The notes: generated from the letters alone by a model not told the origin. 54,567 nt of DNA from Azolla pinnata (GCA_037176905.1 JBBBWG010026646.1:1-54567); one strand, 5' to 3'. Shown: positions 1-10,479, counted from the first letter of the stretch. Program-made: numbers and translations.

Positions 1-353
1 CCGCCAGCTCCGCGCCGACGCCGCCGCCGCCGCCGCCGCCGTCGGATCGCGCCGGCCCCACCGCCGTGATCCGTAGATGCGCAGGCGGGCCCTCGGGCCG
101 CGCCGCCAGCGCCTGCATCAGCGCCGGCCACTGGAAGCCCTGCTCCACGCCGAGGTCGATCACGTGCACCTCCGAGTGGCCCTTGAACGCCTCCAGGATC
201 GCTTGATTCGCCATGAAATGCGAGAACTTGAGGTAAGGGCAAAGCTCGTAGAAGCCCTGGTACAACGCCGCCGCCTCCGCCGCCTCCTCCTCCTCCTCCT
301 CCTCGCCACTGCTCATCATCATCTTCTTCATCTTCTTCTTCTTCTTCTTCTTC

Positions 354-396
<43 letters not shown>

Positions 397-2044
397 TCAT
401 GCCGTCGCTGTCGCCATCGCCGTCGCCGTCGCCCATCAGGCGCATCATGTCGCTATCCCCATCATCATCATCATCATCATCATCATCCTCCTCCTCCCCA
501 CCATCGTCTCCATCATCGCCCATAACCCCATCTGCGCCAGTCCCGCCATCGCCACTTTGGCTGCTGCTCCTGCTCCTCCTGCTGCTCCTGCTGCTGCGGC
601 TATGGTGCTTGATGTGCTTCCCCAGGGCTTGCGCGAAGTAGGTCGCCACTTTCGCCATCGCCCCGCCTGCATTACTCGAGCCCCTGATCAGCCTCTTCAT
701 CTCCTTCACCATCGCCATCGCCGCCCCCAGCTCCTTCTTCTCCACCGCATCCGCGCACGTCATCAGGAGCTGCACCAGCCATATGCCGTCATCGCCATCG
801 CCATGATCCTCTTCCTCTTCCTCTTCCTCCTCGCTCCCCCCGCCCTCGCTCTTCCTCCTCCTCGCAGCAGCAGCAGCAGCAGCGAATTCGTTGGCGTGAT
901 CACCCTGCATACAGTTACCTTCTTCCAGGATGAGGTTGCCATAGTACATGGCCATGGCCGGGCGCCCATCTCCTCTGGCCATGGCCTCCTCCCCACCATA
1001 CCTCGGTTTGGCGGCGATGGCGTCCACCGAGAACCCTGCCTTAGGAATCCCCGGCTTACAAGCTTCCTCCTGAAACCCTAGCGGATCCGAATCTGTCATG
1101 CTGCCCCAGCTTCCATGAAAGCTCTCCCCGCCTCCCTGGGGAAACCCTAATTTCCCTAATCGGCTCACCTCCTCCAAATACCCCACCTCCGGCTTGATCT
1201 CAGCAAACCCTAGTTTGGCGCAGGCGGCGGAGGAATCCACAGCCCCACGGAAGCCCCCGGCCTCTTGGAGCTCGCCTGTTGCGACGTGGCCCAGGAGGCT
1301 CTCCACCCATCCTGCCATATCCGACGGATCGTAGAGGACAGAGGAGAAGTATGTGGAGAAATCGGGGGCATCCACGGAGGCGAACAAGGAGTCGAGGTGC
1401 TCGATCTTCTCTGCCAGCAGCGGCAGATCTGATTCCTTCACGGCGTAGCCCGATTGGGCGAGAAGCAGGTCGAAGCCTGAGGCAGCAGGGTTAGGGTTAG
1501 GGCTAGGGTTAACGGGCGAAGCGGCGCTGGGGCTGAAGGGGTTCTTAGGGTTGGGGGTCTTCATTTCCTGGCTCGTCTGAGAGCAGTCCAGGCTGGGGAG
1601 GCTGTAGTAGCTAGGGTTAGGGTTGGGGAGGATGAGATTAGGGTTGCGATTCTCGTGGGGGTCATGAATGTAGCGGGATCCGAAGGAAGGGCTAGGGTTA
1701 GGGTAATGGTTAGGGTCGGGGAAGGAGAGGGCGGCAGCTGCGGTGGGGTAAGCAGGGTCGCCGCCTTCCTGCTGCAGCCGCATCGGCTTGAGCGTCGAAT
1801 TAGGGTTAGGGTTTGCAGGGAGAGATTGCAAGGGCGTGGCGCCATGGGGCGCAGGAAGAAGATGATGATGATGATGATGATGATGATGGCCCGCGTTTCC
1901 ATGGACAGCGCTGATCCTGGAGCTGTAGGCTCGCTTCTGCTGCAGCTGCTGCTGCTGCTGCTTCTCCTTCTGCTGCTGCTGCTGCTGCCGCCGCTGCTTC
2001 TTCTTCTTCTTCGGATTGACATGGTGGTAGTGGAGGAGATCCAT
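1..2044 (-). CDS. DELLA: DELLA-type GRAS protein, 3' end cut by window edge
   Basis: Minus-strand frame open from ATG at 2044 to the window edge, about 681 codons with no stop and no intron; the C-terminal part of the GRAS domain lies outside. DELLA proteins are nuclear repressors of gibberellin responses that bind the GID1 receptor through the N terminus. Seen here: a DELLA-like segment [10 protein letters not shown] at residues 191-200, a VHYNP-like segment [11 protein letters not shown] at 236-246, the first leucine-rich region starting [16 protein letters not shown] at 420 and running to about 480, [18 protein letters not shown] from 603, and the VHIID motif (VHVID) at 626-630 followed by [16 protein letters not shown]. 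These together are diagnostic of DELLA rather than other GRAS classes. Odd points: the N terminus is packed with Gln, His (9 at 53-61) and Asn-Pro runs, the core Asp-Glu-Leu-Leu reads DLLL, and about 110 low-complexity residues (482-593) separate the first leucine-rich region from the next GRAS block. Confidence 0.9.
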
Positions 2045-2097
2045 GGCGGAGGAGGGGGCAAGAAGAAGCGGGCAGATCCGAGGGGCTGAGTGTGTAG

Positions 2098-2125
2098 TTA
2101 GGGTTAGGGTTAGGGTTAGGGTTAG
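2098..2125 (+). repeat. Interstitial TTAGGG hexamer tract
   Basis: About four and a half perfect TTAGGG hexamers, 55-80 bp upstream of the DELLA start codon, so probably in its 5' leader or core promoter. The hexamer differs from the usual plant TTTAGGG heptamer seen elsewhere in this window. Shorter copies of the same hexamer continue inside the DELLA coding region. Confidence 0.9.
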
Positions 2126-2171
2126 GATGAGGACGAGGAGTGTGACGGGTTGAGCAGAGAATGACAGAGAT

Positions 2172-3020
2172 GGGGGGGGGGGGGGGAGAGAGGTTCTGCT
2201 GCTGCAGGAAAGAAGAAGAAGAAGAAGAAGCAGACAATGAAGAAGAAGAAGAAGAAGAAGAAGAAGAAGAAGCAGACGATGAAGAAGAAGAAGATGATGA
2301 TGATGAAGGAGAAGAAGATGATGATGATGCTGATGCTGATGGTGCTGATGGTCATGGTGGTGATGATGATGGTGGTGGTGGTGATGGTGGTGATGGTGGT
2401 GATGCTGATGATGGTGATGGTGGTGATGATGGTGGTGGTGGTGATGGTCATGGTTGTGTGGTGGTGATTATGATGATGGTGGTGATGGTGGTGGCGGCGG
2501 TGATGAGTATGACCATGGTGACCATGGTGATCATGGTGATGGTCGTGAAGACGAAGGATGCTCATGAATGGTGACGATGGCGGCGATGATGGCGGCGGCG
2601 GCCATCATGATGAAGAAGAAGCAGACGACGTGAAGCAAGAAGAAGAAGAAGAAGAAGCGGATGATGATGGCGATGGTCATGGTGATGATGGTCATGGTGC
2701 TGATGGTGATGATGGCGATGGTGATGGTGACGATGGTCATGGTGGTGGTGGTGATGGTGGTGGTGGTGATGGTGATGATGGTGATTATGGCCATGCTGGT
2801 GATGGTGATGATGGTGATTATGGCCATGCTGGTGATGGTGATGATGGTGATGGAGGTGATGATGGCCATGGTGGTGATGGTGATGATGGTGATGGTGGCT
2901 GTGATGGTCATGATGCGTGATGGTCATGGTCATGGTGATGGCCATGATGGTGATGGTGATGATGGTGGTGATGGTGATGGTGGTGATGGTCATGATGGTG
3001 GTGATGATCATGATGGAAAG
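2172..3020 (+). repeat. Poly-G run, then GAA/GAT/GGT compound microsatellite
   Basis: A run of 15 G (2172-2186) is followed by GAA-rich DNA to about 2330, a dense GAT/GGT array to about 2560, a second GAA block near 2610-2660, and GATGGT-type repeats to about 3020. A 45-50 bp segment containing ATTATGGCCATGCTG occurs twice near 2770-2850. On the DELLA sense strand this reads as CAC/CAT and TTC. Long apparent ORFs here are repeat translations, not genes. Confidence 0.95.
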
Positions 3021-3800
3021 GGAAGGGGGGGGGTAAAAAGAAGGTGGTCTCTGATTGGGTGTGTGTGCCAAAAGGAGGAGGGAGCCTTTTGTTTTCTTCT
3101 CTCTTCATTTTTTTTCTCTGTTTTCACTTTTTGTTTTTTGGGCCCTTTTTCCCTTCTCTCTCCTCCTCTTCTTTCTCTTTTTTTTCCTTTTTTTTTGTTT
3201 TTTGCTTTCTCTCAAAACTTTTCCTAAGTATTTAATTGGAAGCAAAATGGGGAATTCTTCCCAAAGTCAAAAAACAAAAAACAAAAAAAAAACACACACA
3301 CACACAAGGAGGAAGAGGACCAACATTAACATTACACACACACACACACATGTTTTATTTTCTTGTTGGTTTTTTCCTGTACATAGTTTGTGCAAATGGG
3401 GTTTTGAAATGGTAGCTTCTTTCCAGAGTGGAAGAAACAACTCCTTTGCATTGCCTATAACTTGCTCACAAATGACCTTTGTGTTTTTCTTTTTGGTTGT
3501 TTTTTTAAACACCTGGCTCTAATCTAAGGCAGGGTTTAACAACACACAATGAACTCCATAATCCCACGCCGAAATCCAATCTACCGATCAGCTCTGCGAA
3601 TCGGTGGATTGGATTGATCCCAAACGACTGGGAGGTCGATCGGTATCTATCTTCCCATATTACTACACCTCCGCTGTTATAAGAAACGGAGCAGATCTGC
3701 GCCTCCGTTTTTTTTTCTTTATCGAACGAACGAAGCCTCGGTCAAAACAAAAACTCGCAAGGCTCGGCTTCGGAGTAATTCCCCCTCCATTGCTTGCATG

Positions 3801-3833
3801 TATACATACATACATACATACATACATACATAC
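3801..3833 (+). repeat. TACA tetranucleotide microsatellite
   Basis: About eight tandem copies of TACA. Confidence 0.9.
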
Positions 3834-3924
3834 TACTGTATTTTTCGAGGCAGGGGAGACCGGGAAAGAAAGGAAAGCAAATCCATCTCGGAGGAGAATA
3901 GCAAGTAGTGCTACTCCAAATGCA

Positions 3925-3951
3925 ACGATCGATCGATCGATCGATCGATCG
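3925..3951 (+). repeat. GATC self-complementary tetranucleotide tract
   Basis: About six and a half tandem GATC units. The tract is its own reverse complement. GATCGATC clusters recur near 4880, 6253, 13480-13860 and 33130. Confidence 0.9.
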
Positions 3952-4066
3952 TTGCTTCGCTTTGCTTTGCTTCGCTTTGCTTTTGCCCCTTCCCGATACG
4001 CATTACCACATGTCCGTCCCTCTTTGGGGTGCGTTCGCACCACTCCGGCGGCTTTTATCGTGCAAG

Positions 4067-4070
4067 TGTA

Positions 4071-4102
<32 letters not shown>
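4067..4102 (+). repeat. TG dinucleotide microsatellite
   Basis: Interrupted TG/TATG tract with a perfect TG core of about ten units. A comparable GT tract lies at 4766-4787. Confidence 0.9.
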
Positions 4103-5230
4103 CATAAAGAAAGGCTTAGCTAGCACTACTTGCTTGCCATGCTTGCTTGCTTGCTTGCTGCTAAGCGAGATGAGACGCGAACTCTCCGCGACTATCTTTT
4201 TTGCGCCCCCTAAGAACTTCGATTTCCTTATACAAGTAGTGTAATCACATCACTAAGAAAGAGAAAAGAGAAAAAGAGCTCAATGGTCCCCATAGCTCCT
4301 CCAAAGGTCACGCGACCTTCGTGCGCATGGCACTTTGCGCGAAAACCACCAGACTTTGCGCCCCAGAGTTGGCCGGTTTTCTTCTTCTTCTTCTTCAGTG
4401 AGAGGGATGGTTTTTCTTTACCAATCCAAAGGTCCTTTCATTAGTAAAACGGGGCTCCAAACGGCTACAAGGAGTGAGCATATCCAAGGCTGTTTTGCAG
4501 CTAGTTAAAAGGCAGGGAGAAATTTCAAGGAGAACAACGGAAAAATTTCCCATTTCATCGTCGAATCAGGCGAGTAAAAAAAAAAAAAAAAAACAGCTGG
4601 GAAATTCTTCCGACACCGACATGACCAACGATGCTATCGAACCGTAACTCCTCCGGCGGGCGTTGTAGGGATTAAGTTCAGGACGAGAATCGCGGAGAAT
4701 TACTGTTGGCTCCTCCTTGCATAACTCTCTCTTGCATCTGTGGCCTCTGGGCGAGATCGTGAACGTGTGTGTGTGTGTGTGTGTGTGAGTGTGTTACAGA
4801 TATCCATATATTTATGTCGAGAGGAGTGCGCCAGTTCGGCATCAAAGACACATTGGGAACATGTGATGTTATTATTGGGATCGATCGTTGGATCGTTTCG
4901 TTCGATCGTTGGATCGTTTCGTTCGTTTGCTCGTTCGTTCGTTCGGCGTGACGATGCCCCCCATGTCGAGCGCACGACTGGCGATGATGATGATTATGGT
5001 GGTGGTGGTGATGATGATCCGAGAGCTGCGGTGCACATGGCCGAATTCGCCATTCTAGGGTTAGGGTTTTAGATTCGACACGCCGCAGCAGAGAACAGGA
5101 AAGAGGGATTCCGTCTTTCCGATGGGCGCAGAATGCTGTGGAGCCCCCCTTTGGGGATTTTGTTTTCCGGCCGGAACCCGTCTTGCTGCTGCAGAAGTGT
5201 TCTGTGTCCCAACAACCCTAAAAAGACCTC

Positions 5231-5285
5231 AAAACCCTAAACCCTAAACCCTAAACCCTAAACCCTAAACCCTAAATCCTAAACC
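5231..5285 (+). repeat. Interstitial telomere repeat, CCCTAAA orientation
   Basis: About seven heptamers of CCCTAAA, the C-rich strand of the Arabidopsis-type plant telomere repeat, with one CCTAAAT-type variant at the end. It faces an opposite-orientation tract at 5762-5870. Confidence 0.95.
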
Positions 5286-5761
5286 GGTAAACTGAATCTC
5301 AAGCTTAAAATGTGGTTACAATAGCTCAGTTTTTTGGAATACCGACGATCATCATCGACGGCCATGCTGGTTTTCCCCCCCCCCAATTTGTTTTCTACTA
5401 CGATTGTCGGCCGCTTGCAAGCGCTTACGATCGCGCGGGAATCTCACGACTCAGTAGCGAAAAAAAACTTCGGCGGCGACGATCATCATCGTGGGTGATG
5501 ATCATGGATGATGATGGATGGCATATCTATATATATATATACATGTATATGTACATACAAATGAATATGCATTATTCATACGTATATGTACATATACAGA
5601 TGAATATGCATGCAAACAGATATATATTAAGAAGGATGATGATGGTGGTGATGGTGGATGACGGTAGTCGTCGTCGGGTCCCGATGCTTCCCTTTATGTT
5701 CGTCATTCATCTCATCAACACTAAAGTTTTTACCACCACAAGCCCCCAAAAAGCACCTGAT
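5286..5761. other. Spacer between inverted telomere-type tracts
   Basis: Contains a C9 run, a TA tract (about 5528-5540) followed by TATATGTACATA-type DNA, and a GATGATGG patch. A 150-codon open frame spans 5312-5764, but its composition follows these repeats and it shows no recognisable domain, so I do not call a gene. Confidence 0.5.
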
Positions 5762-5870
5762 TAGGGTTTAGGGTTTAGGGTTTAAGGTTTAAAGTTTAGG
5801 GTTTAGGGTTTAAGGTTTAAGGTTTAAGGTTTAGGGTTTAGGGTTTAGGGTTTAGGGTTTGGGGTTTAAG
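5762..5870 (+). repeat. Degenerate interstitial telomere repeat, TTTAGGG orientation
   Basis: About fifteen heptamers of TTTAGGG with frequent single-base variants (TTTAAGG, TTTAAAG, TTTGGGG), indicating an old tract. Orientation is opposite to 5231-5285. Confidence 0.95.
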
Positions 5871-6124
5871 CTTTATGGTTTGGGGTTTCAATGCGTCGGA
5901 CGAATGAGATGCACGGCACGCATGCATACAGCACTGGTTCATCATGACTCGCACCGAAACAAACCCTAAGAGGTGCTAATCGCAGCTTCCACAGCAAGAA
6001 GAAGAAAGAAGGAAGGAAGGAAGAACAAGAACAGGGAGTTTGATGAGGAAGAGCTTTCTTTCTTGTGCGCTCTCGAGCTCCGGCTCGCTGCGAATCGTGT
6101 GCCGATACGTCAGCGCCAGCCAAA

Positions 6125-6153
6125 AACAACAACAACAACAACAACAACAACAA
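6125..6153 (+). repeat. CAA trinucleotide microsatellite
   Basis: About nine and a half tandem CAA units. Confidence 0.9.
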
Positions 6154-7166
6154 ATAAAGGGAGCATCGAATCGTGAACAGTCGGAGCACGACAGATGTAC
6201 TCCGATGGATAATCGAATGTGTTCTGTGTGCGTGGCGGATGTGTAAAGGCCTCGATCGATCTCGATCGATCGGGAGTGCGAGGTGCCCGACTTCTCGGCC
6301 GCTCGCACAAAAATGAAGGGAGCACGTTTCGCGTCGGAGGCTCGATCTTCGATAAGCCCGTGACTGTGCTTACGAGCAGAGATGCGTGCATATGTACTTG
6401 TCTGAACAGAGCAAGAGCTGGAGCGATGGTCGAAAGATACAAGAGAATACAAGAATGATGAGAGAAGGGTAAATAGATAGATAGATAGGTAGATAGAAAG
6501 AGGGATCAGATACAAAGCAAGAGCAAGCTTTTTTTTAGGAGCTTCAGACTAGTGTTGATTTGAACTGATTCGATAAGACCCATGTAACAGTAATAATAAG
6601 TTGTTTTAATAGTCAGATTATGTATTACAAGGTATATATGGGTTCAAATCAAGGTGAAGCATAATGTTCATGTATTCATGACAATACTAAAAGCTCAGGA
6701 AAAAGCAAGAAAAAAGGGCTCAGATCCACCAATTGAGACACACAGTTATGGCGAATTCGCTTCCAGTTGTAAGTCAGTTAAATCAAGATTTCAGTGGCCG
6801 CATCTCTCAGATCTGTGTCCCCGCTTCTTAATGGATGGTATCCATTGGAAATTTCAACACAAGGTGTACCCATTTTTCCAGTGCTGGTGCTGGCTTCCGC
6901 TTGTTATTGGCTGGTCCCTTGTGAAACAGGAAGGAAGACCTGAAGGCGTCTTGCTGCTATCCAAAAAAATCCCATCGTTCTTCTTATTCTGTTCAAACGC
7001 GGCTTCTGCTAGCAGATCCGATCCTGATCCGATCCACAACTGCAGCTCGCAGATCTCGACGTTAATCTCTCCAGCGCTTTGGATCGATATGTGGAATAGC
7101 TCCCTTTCCTTCCTTAAAATCTTTTCTGTCGCCAGATTCGAGGTTATCATCCCCTAACTCCACTGC

Positions 7167-7210
7167 TTGTATCTGTATCTGTATCTGTATGTATATCTAT
7201 ATCTGTATCG
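7167..7210 (+). repeat. TGTATC hexanucleotide repeat
   Basis: Four near-perfect TGTATC units, then diverged GTATAT/CTGTAT variants. Confidence 0.8.
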
Positions 7211-7658
7211 GCAAAGAGCCACCGTCGGATCCTCTCGCCCGATCATTTTGACGATTCCAGAGCCGATTTCGCGCTGTTTTTGCGGAAAGTCAAGCCGATG
7301 ACGCTAGCAGCGAAGTGAGATATCGTGTGTCAAGCTGGCCTTGAAGGAGGCCTAGTCTGTACAACTTCTTCATGATCCTAAAATGCCGCATCATATTGTC
7401 CCCACGTAAACACCAATCGTTCCCATGGCTACCCACACCTGAGCATCGGAGTCAGATCTTCGTCGCATAAAACCATGTGTTAAAAAGAAACGATCCGGAG
7501 AATCGATCACTTCCTGCATGATGCACCCCAGTAGTTGGTGGAGACCCACACACAGATGAAGCTTCCTGCGAATCAAACCCCAGTCGTCGAACCCCCTAAA
7601 AACTGGTGGATGAATCTGACCATACAAGAAATGGTGTCAATACTCAGAATACGTATTT

Positions 7659-7660
7659 TA

Positions 7661-7692
<32 letters not shown>

Positions 7693-7754
7693 GTGTGTGT
7701 GTATGTGTATATATGTATGTATGTGTGTGTGTATGTGTATATATGTATGTATAG
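7659..7754 (+). repeat. Compound TA/TATG/TG microsatellite
   Basis: A TA core is followed by TATG and TG blocks; a roughly 40-bp segment (TATGTATG, then GTGTGTGTATGTGTATA) is present twice in tandem. Confidence 0.9.
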
Positions 7755-8333
7755 TTGTTAAATACGGGTTCAATATGTTAACTACGGGTTACATACGCTA
7801 AGTACGGACTGAATACGTTGAAGTGCGTCAAATAGTTGTGCAAAAGTACAATTTAACTGAACCTACACCACACTAACAGCTTTCACTTCTCGGCATCAGC
7901 AAAATCACTAGAATTCTTCGAGCCGTCGTAGAAAATCGAGCTTTAGAATTTCAGTTTACAAAGTAGTAGCCCTAGCAACGAAAATATTTCCAATAATTTT
8001 TATAAACTCGGCTTCAAAGAAATGGCAGCTCCAAGAACGTTAAATACGTGTAGAAATACGCCCGTCCGAATGTATACTCTAAAACATATTTTTGCGTATT
8101 AAAATACGCGTTTCTCCTAAACAACATGGATATGAGGAGGGCCTATCTTTGTAAATTTCTTCACAACATGGGCCCATATATACAATTTAAATGTCGTCGA
8201 ATGGACATTGTCTGTTGTTGTTCAGAAGATGATGAGCACATGAATCACGTGGGCCGGCAAAGTGACCGACCAAAGCTTTTCGTCCCGCTGTGGTGTGAAC
8301 ATATGACCCCGCTCGATCGAGATCATCATCGAG

Positions 8334-8785
8334 TCGCGAATCGCATCAGCGAGGTAAGCAATGAGCCAATCCTCGATTCGAAGCCGCGAATCGCGTTTAG
8401 CGAAGTAAATTAGCCGATCCTCGATTCAAGTCGCGAATCGCGTCAGCGCAGCAATCAGCCAACCCTTGATTCAAGTTGCAACTCGCGTTAGCGAAGTGAT
8501 TTGCCAATCCTCGATGCAAATCACAAATCGCGTTAGCGGAGCAATTAACCAAATCCTCGACGCAAGTCGCAAATCGCGTTAGCGAAGCAATTAACCAAAT
8601 CCTCGACGCAAGTCGCAAATCGCGTTAGCGAAGCAATTAACCAATCCTGGATTCAAGTTGCGAATCGCGTTAGCGAAGTGGCTAGCCAATCCTTGATTCA
8701 AATCTCGAATCCCGTTAGCAAAGTAATTGGCCAATCCTTGATTCAAGTCGCAAATCATGTTAGCAGAGTGATTCGCCAACCCTTG
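8334..8785 (+). repeat. 45-46 bp tandem array, ten units
   Basis: Ten consecutive units whose common core reads roughly TCGCGTTAGCGAAGCAATTA then CCAATCCTCGATTCAAG. Measured from the AGCG/AGCA position the unit starts lie near 8349, 8399, 8445, 8490, 8535, 8581, 8627, 8672, 8717 and 8762, i.e. spacings of 45 or 46 after the first. Units differ by a few substitutions. Part of the array is open on the minus strand with a 15-residue repeat (LANHFANASCNLNQG-like), but the 46-bp units shift frame and I do not call it coding. Confidence 0.95.
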
Positions 8786-9563
8786 ATTTGGGGGTATCGG
8801 AAGCTCAAAACTCTGTCTTCTCGAAGGATTAACTGATGATACAATCGACGAGTTAATCGATATAGATTCTGTTGCAGATTGTTTTTACGGCTTTTGCCTT
8901 AACCGATCCAGGAAGGCAATTAATTTCACAACTTCGACGTCGATTTACTTGCGCTTGAAGCACGTAATCAATCCCATAATCGACTGTCGGAGGGGCCGAG
9001 GAAAGATAACCGAATTAACTAACCATCCGCCAAGCGTCACACCACCAAAGGGATTGAGAGACAAAAGGAACTCCTCGGAGAGATTTTGCGCAAGAACACG
9101 CATTCATCCGCCAAAATATACAAAGCGATTGCGGATCAAACAAGAATATATATCTTGTGACAGATGCATAAGACACACGCATGCGAGTAGAGCTGCGAGA
9201 GAGCCGCGTCGGAAGAAGCTCAAATGGAGCAAGATTCAAGCTCTCTGCAGGCTCATGAAAACATCCAAGAAGTTAAGATGGCAGTAAATGCAGCAATAAA
9301 CCAGATTTACAAATCAAAGAGTATGTGCTTCATGTTGACTGTATATACCACCACCACCACCACCACCACCACCATCATCATCATCACCATCATCATCATC
9401 AGAGCAAAGCTTTCATCACATCTTTTGCCAGCCAGAAGTGCTCTCAATGTGATGGGTACATGCATATCCATATCCACATGGTCTAAAAGCACACATATGC
9501 TGCTTTGCTTTCATCATCACATGCTTTGACTATCACCACTCTGGCGTCACAGTAATTTGGGTT
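8786..9563. other. Intergenic DNA, nothing recognised
   Basis: No conserved ORF. Contains a CCA/TCA microsatellite at about 9352-9402. Confidence 0.5.
9352..9402 (+). repeat. CCA/TCA trinucleotide microsatellite
   Basis: About nine CCA units followed by TCA units with interruptions. Confidence 0.9.
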
Positions 9564-9984
9564 GAGGTCTTCCATTTTGGGAGTGCAGAAAACTTGCTGA
9601 GAAGCATGTTTTTGGGGCCAAAAAAGACTGTTGAAAAGGAGGAGGAGGAGGAGGATGCTGTGAAGCTAAAAGCAAAGCAAAGAAAAGGAAGCAATGGCAC
9701 GATGAACAGCTCGATACTTGTCGATCTGGCCGCTACCCACCCACCAGTGCAGAGCTATATAAGCACATACTGTGTTTTATCCACACCCTGCATGTTTTTG
9801 GACTGAATGCCAAAAGAGAAGCACATGGGAGAATTTTGCATGGTATTTGCTCCCCTCCCCACAGCTGCAAATTGTTTTTTATTTTCCTTTTTTTGCATCT
9901 TTGATCCTTTCCCTCTGCTTGTTATTATCCATCAGACCAGTGCAGGGCATTCATTCTGGCAGCAATCCGATGCGTACTTGGGTG
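9564..9984 (+). repeat. Copy A of a diverged tandem duplication
   Basis: Shares, in the same order as copy B at 10084-10440, the blocks CATTTTGGG...GCAGAAAACTTGC, AAAAGAGAAGCACATGG, TTTGCATCTTT, TTATTATCCATCAG, GGCATT and GATGCGTAC. Spacing between matching blocks falls from 520 to 456, so the copies differ by indels. No coding function seen. It contains a TATATAAG at about 9757. Confidence 0.75.
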
Positions 9985-10083
9985 CTTCATTGTGATGATG
10001 CTGCTGCCTCTTCTTCAAAAGCAAGGCTCTTTCACCACAACAAATCTTTTTTTGACTCTTGTGGCCCCCTGGAAGTTGGTTTT

Positions 10084-10440
10084 TAAGGCCTTCATTTTGG
10101 GGGCAGAAACTTGCAGAGAAAAGCTTTGATGATCATTGATGACGATGATGATGATGATGATGATGATGAATGTGGAGCAATTCAAAGAGTGTGAGGCATG
10201 TGACACATACCCGGCATGCCGACGCCATGCACCGTCGGAAAGCTGCTCGAACGAATCGAGCGCTATACATCATCAGTGGAGCTGACAAGAGTACTAAAAG
10301 AGAAGCACATGGAGCTGGGCATTGGCATTTCCTCTGATAGATGCACATATTTGCATCTTTCTCCTTTTTCCTGCTGCTGCTTATTATCCATCAGGCAATT
10401 GCATGGCATTTTTGGAGGTGGTTCGATGCGTACCTGATGC
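10084..10440 (+). repeat. Copy B of a diverged tandem duplication
   Basis: Second, shorter copy of the segment at 9564-9984, with the same ordered blocks and substitutions between them. A GAT microsatellite (10139-10169) lies inside. No conserved ORF recognised. Confidence 0.75.
10139..10169 (+). repeat. GAT trinucleotide microsatellite
   Basis: About nine GAT units after one interruption. Confidence 0.9.
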
Positions 10441-10479
10441 CATAACCATCCAAATAGTCCACCCCAATTTCCACAGCAG

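Larger units (their letters stand above)
3021..5200. other. Intergenic DNA rich in simple repeats, no gene seen
   Basis: Pyrimidine-rich DNA (3060-3230), two CA tracts (about 3292-3306 and 3335-3350), a TTC tract near 4378 and an A17-18 run near 4576. I find no conserved coding segment. Part of this stretch, with the array before it, is the upstream region of the minus-strand DELLA gene. Confidence 0.6.
5871..8333. other. Intergenic DNA, no supported gene
   Basis: Holds a CAA tract (6125-6153), a GATA tract (about 6472-6490), TGTATC repeats (7167-7210), a mixed TA/TATG/TG microsatellite (7659-7754) and, around 7750-7830, a local series of diverged repeats containing AATACG or TACGGGTT. The longest open frame (6654-7157, plus, 167 codons) has no recognisable domain and an opposite-strand shadow, so I leave it out. 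Confidence 0.5.

Noticed and set aside
77-1081. Long plus-strand open frame of 334 codons
   Set aside because: Exact antiparallel shadow of the DELLA frame; the minus strand carries the conserved GRAS motifs.
2122-3227. Several overlapping frames encoding poly-Asp, poly-His, poly-Met or Ile/Thr
   Set aside because: Translations of the GAA/GAT/GGT microsatellite in all six frames; no domain.
1490-5870. Chromosome end / subtelomere
   Set aside because: Telomere-type tracts are short, in both orientations, and scattered over at least 37 kb between normal genes; more likely interstitial repeats.
6632-6662. tRNA T-loop-like GGGTTCAAATC
   Set aside because: No A-box or cloverleaf stems upstream; the match is to the B-box alone.
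6654-7157. 167-codon plus-strand frame
   Set aside because: No recognisable domain, no splice or homology support, and a competing opposite-strand frame.
8397-8779. Minus-strand frames with a 15-residue repeat (possible solenoid protein)
   Set aside because: 46-bp units shift frame, no flanking coding sequence and no start context; best seen as a DNA minisatellite.
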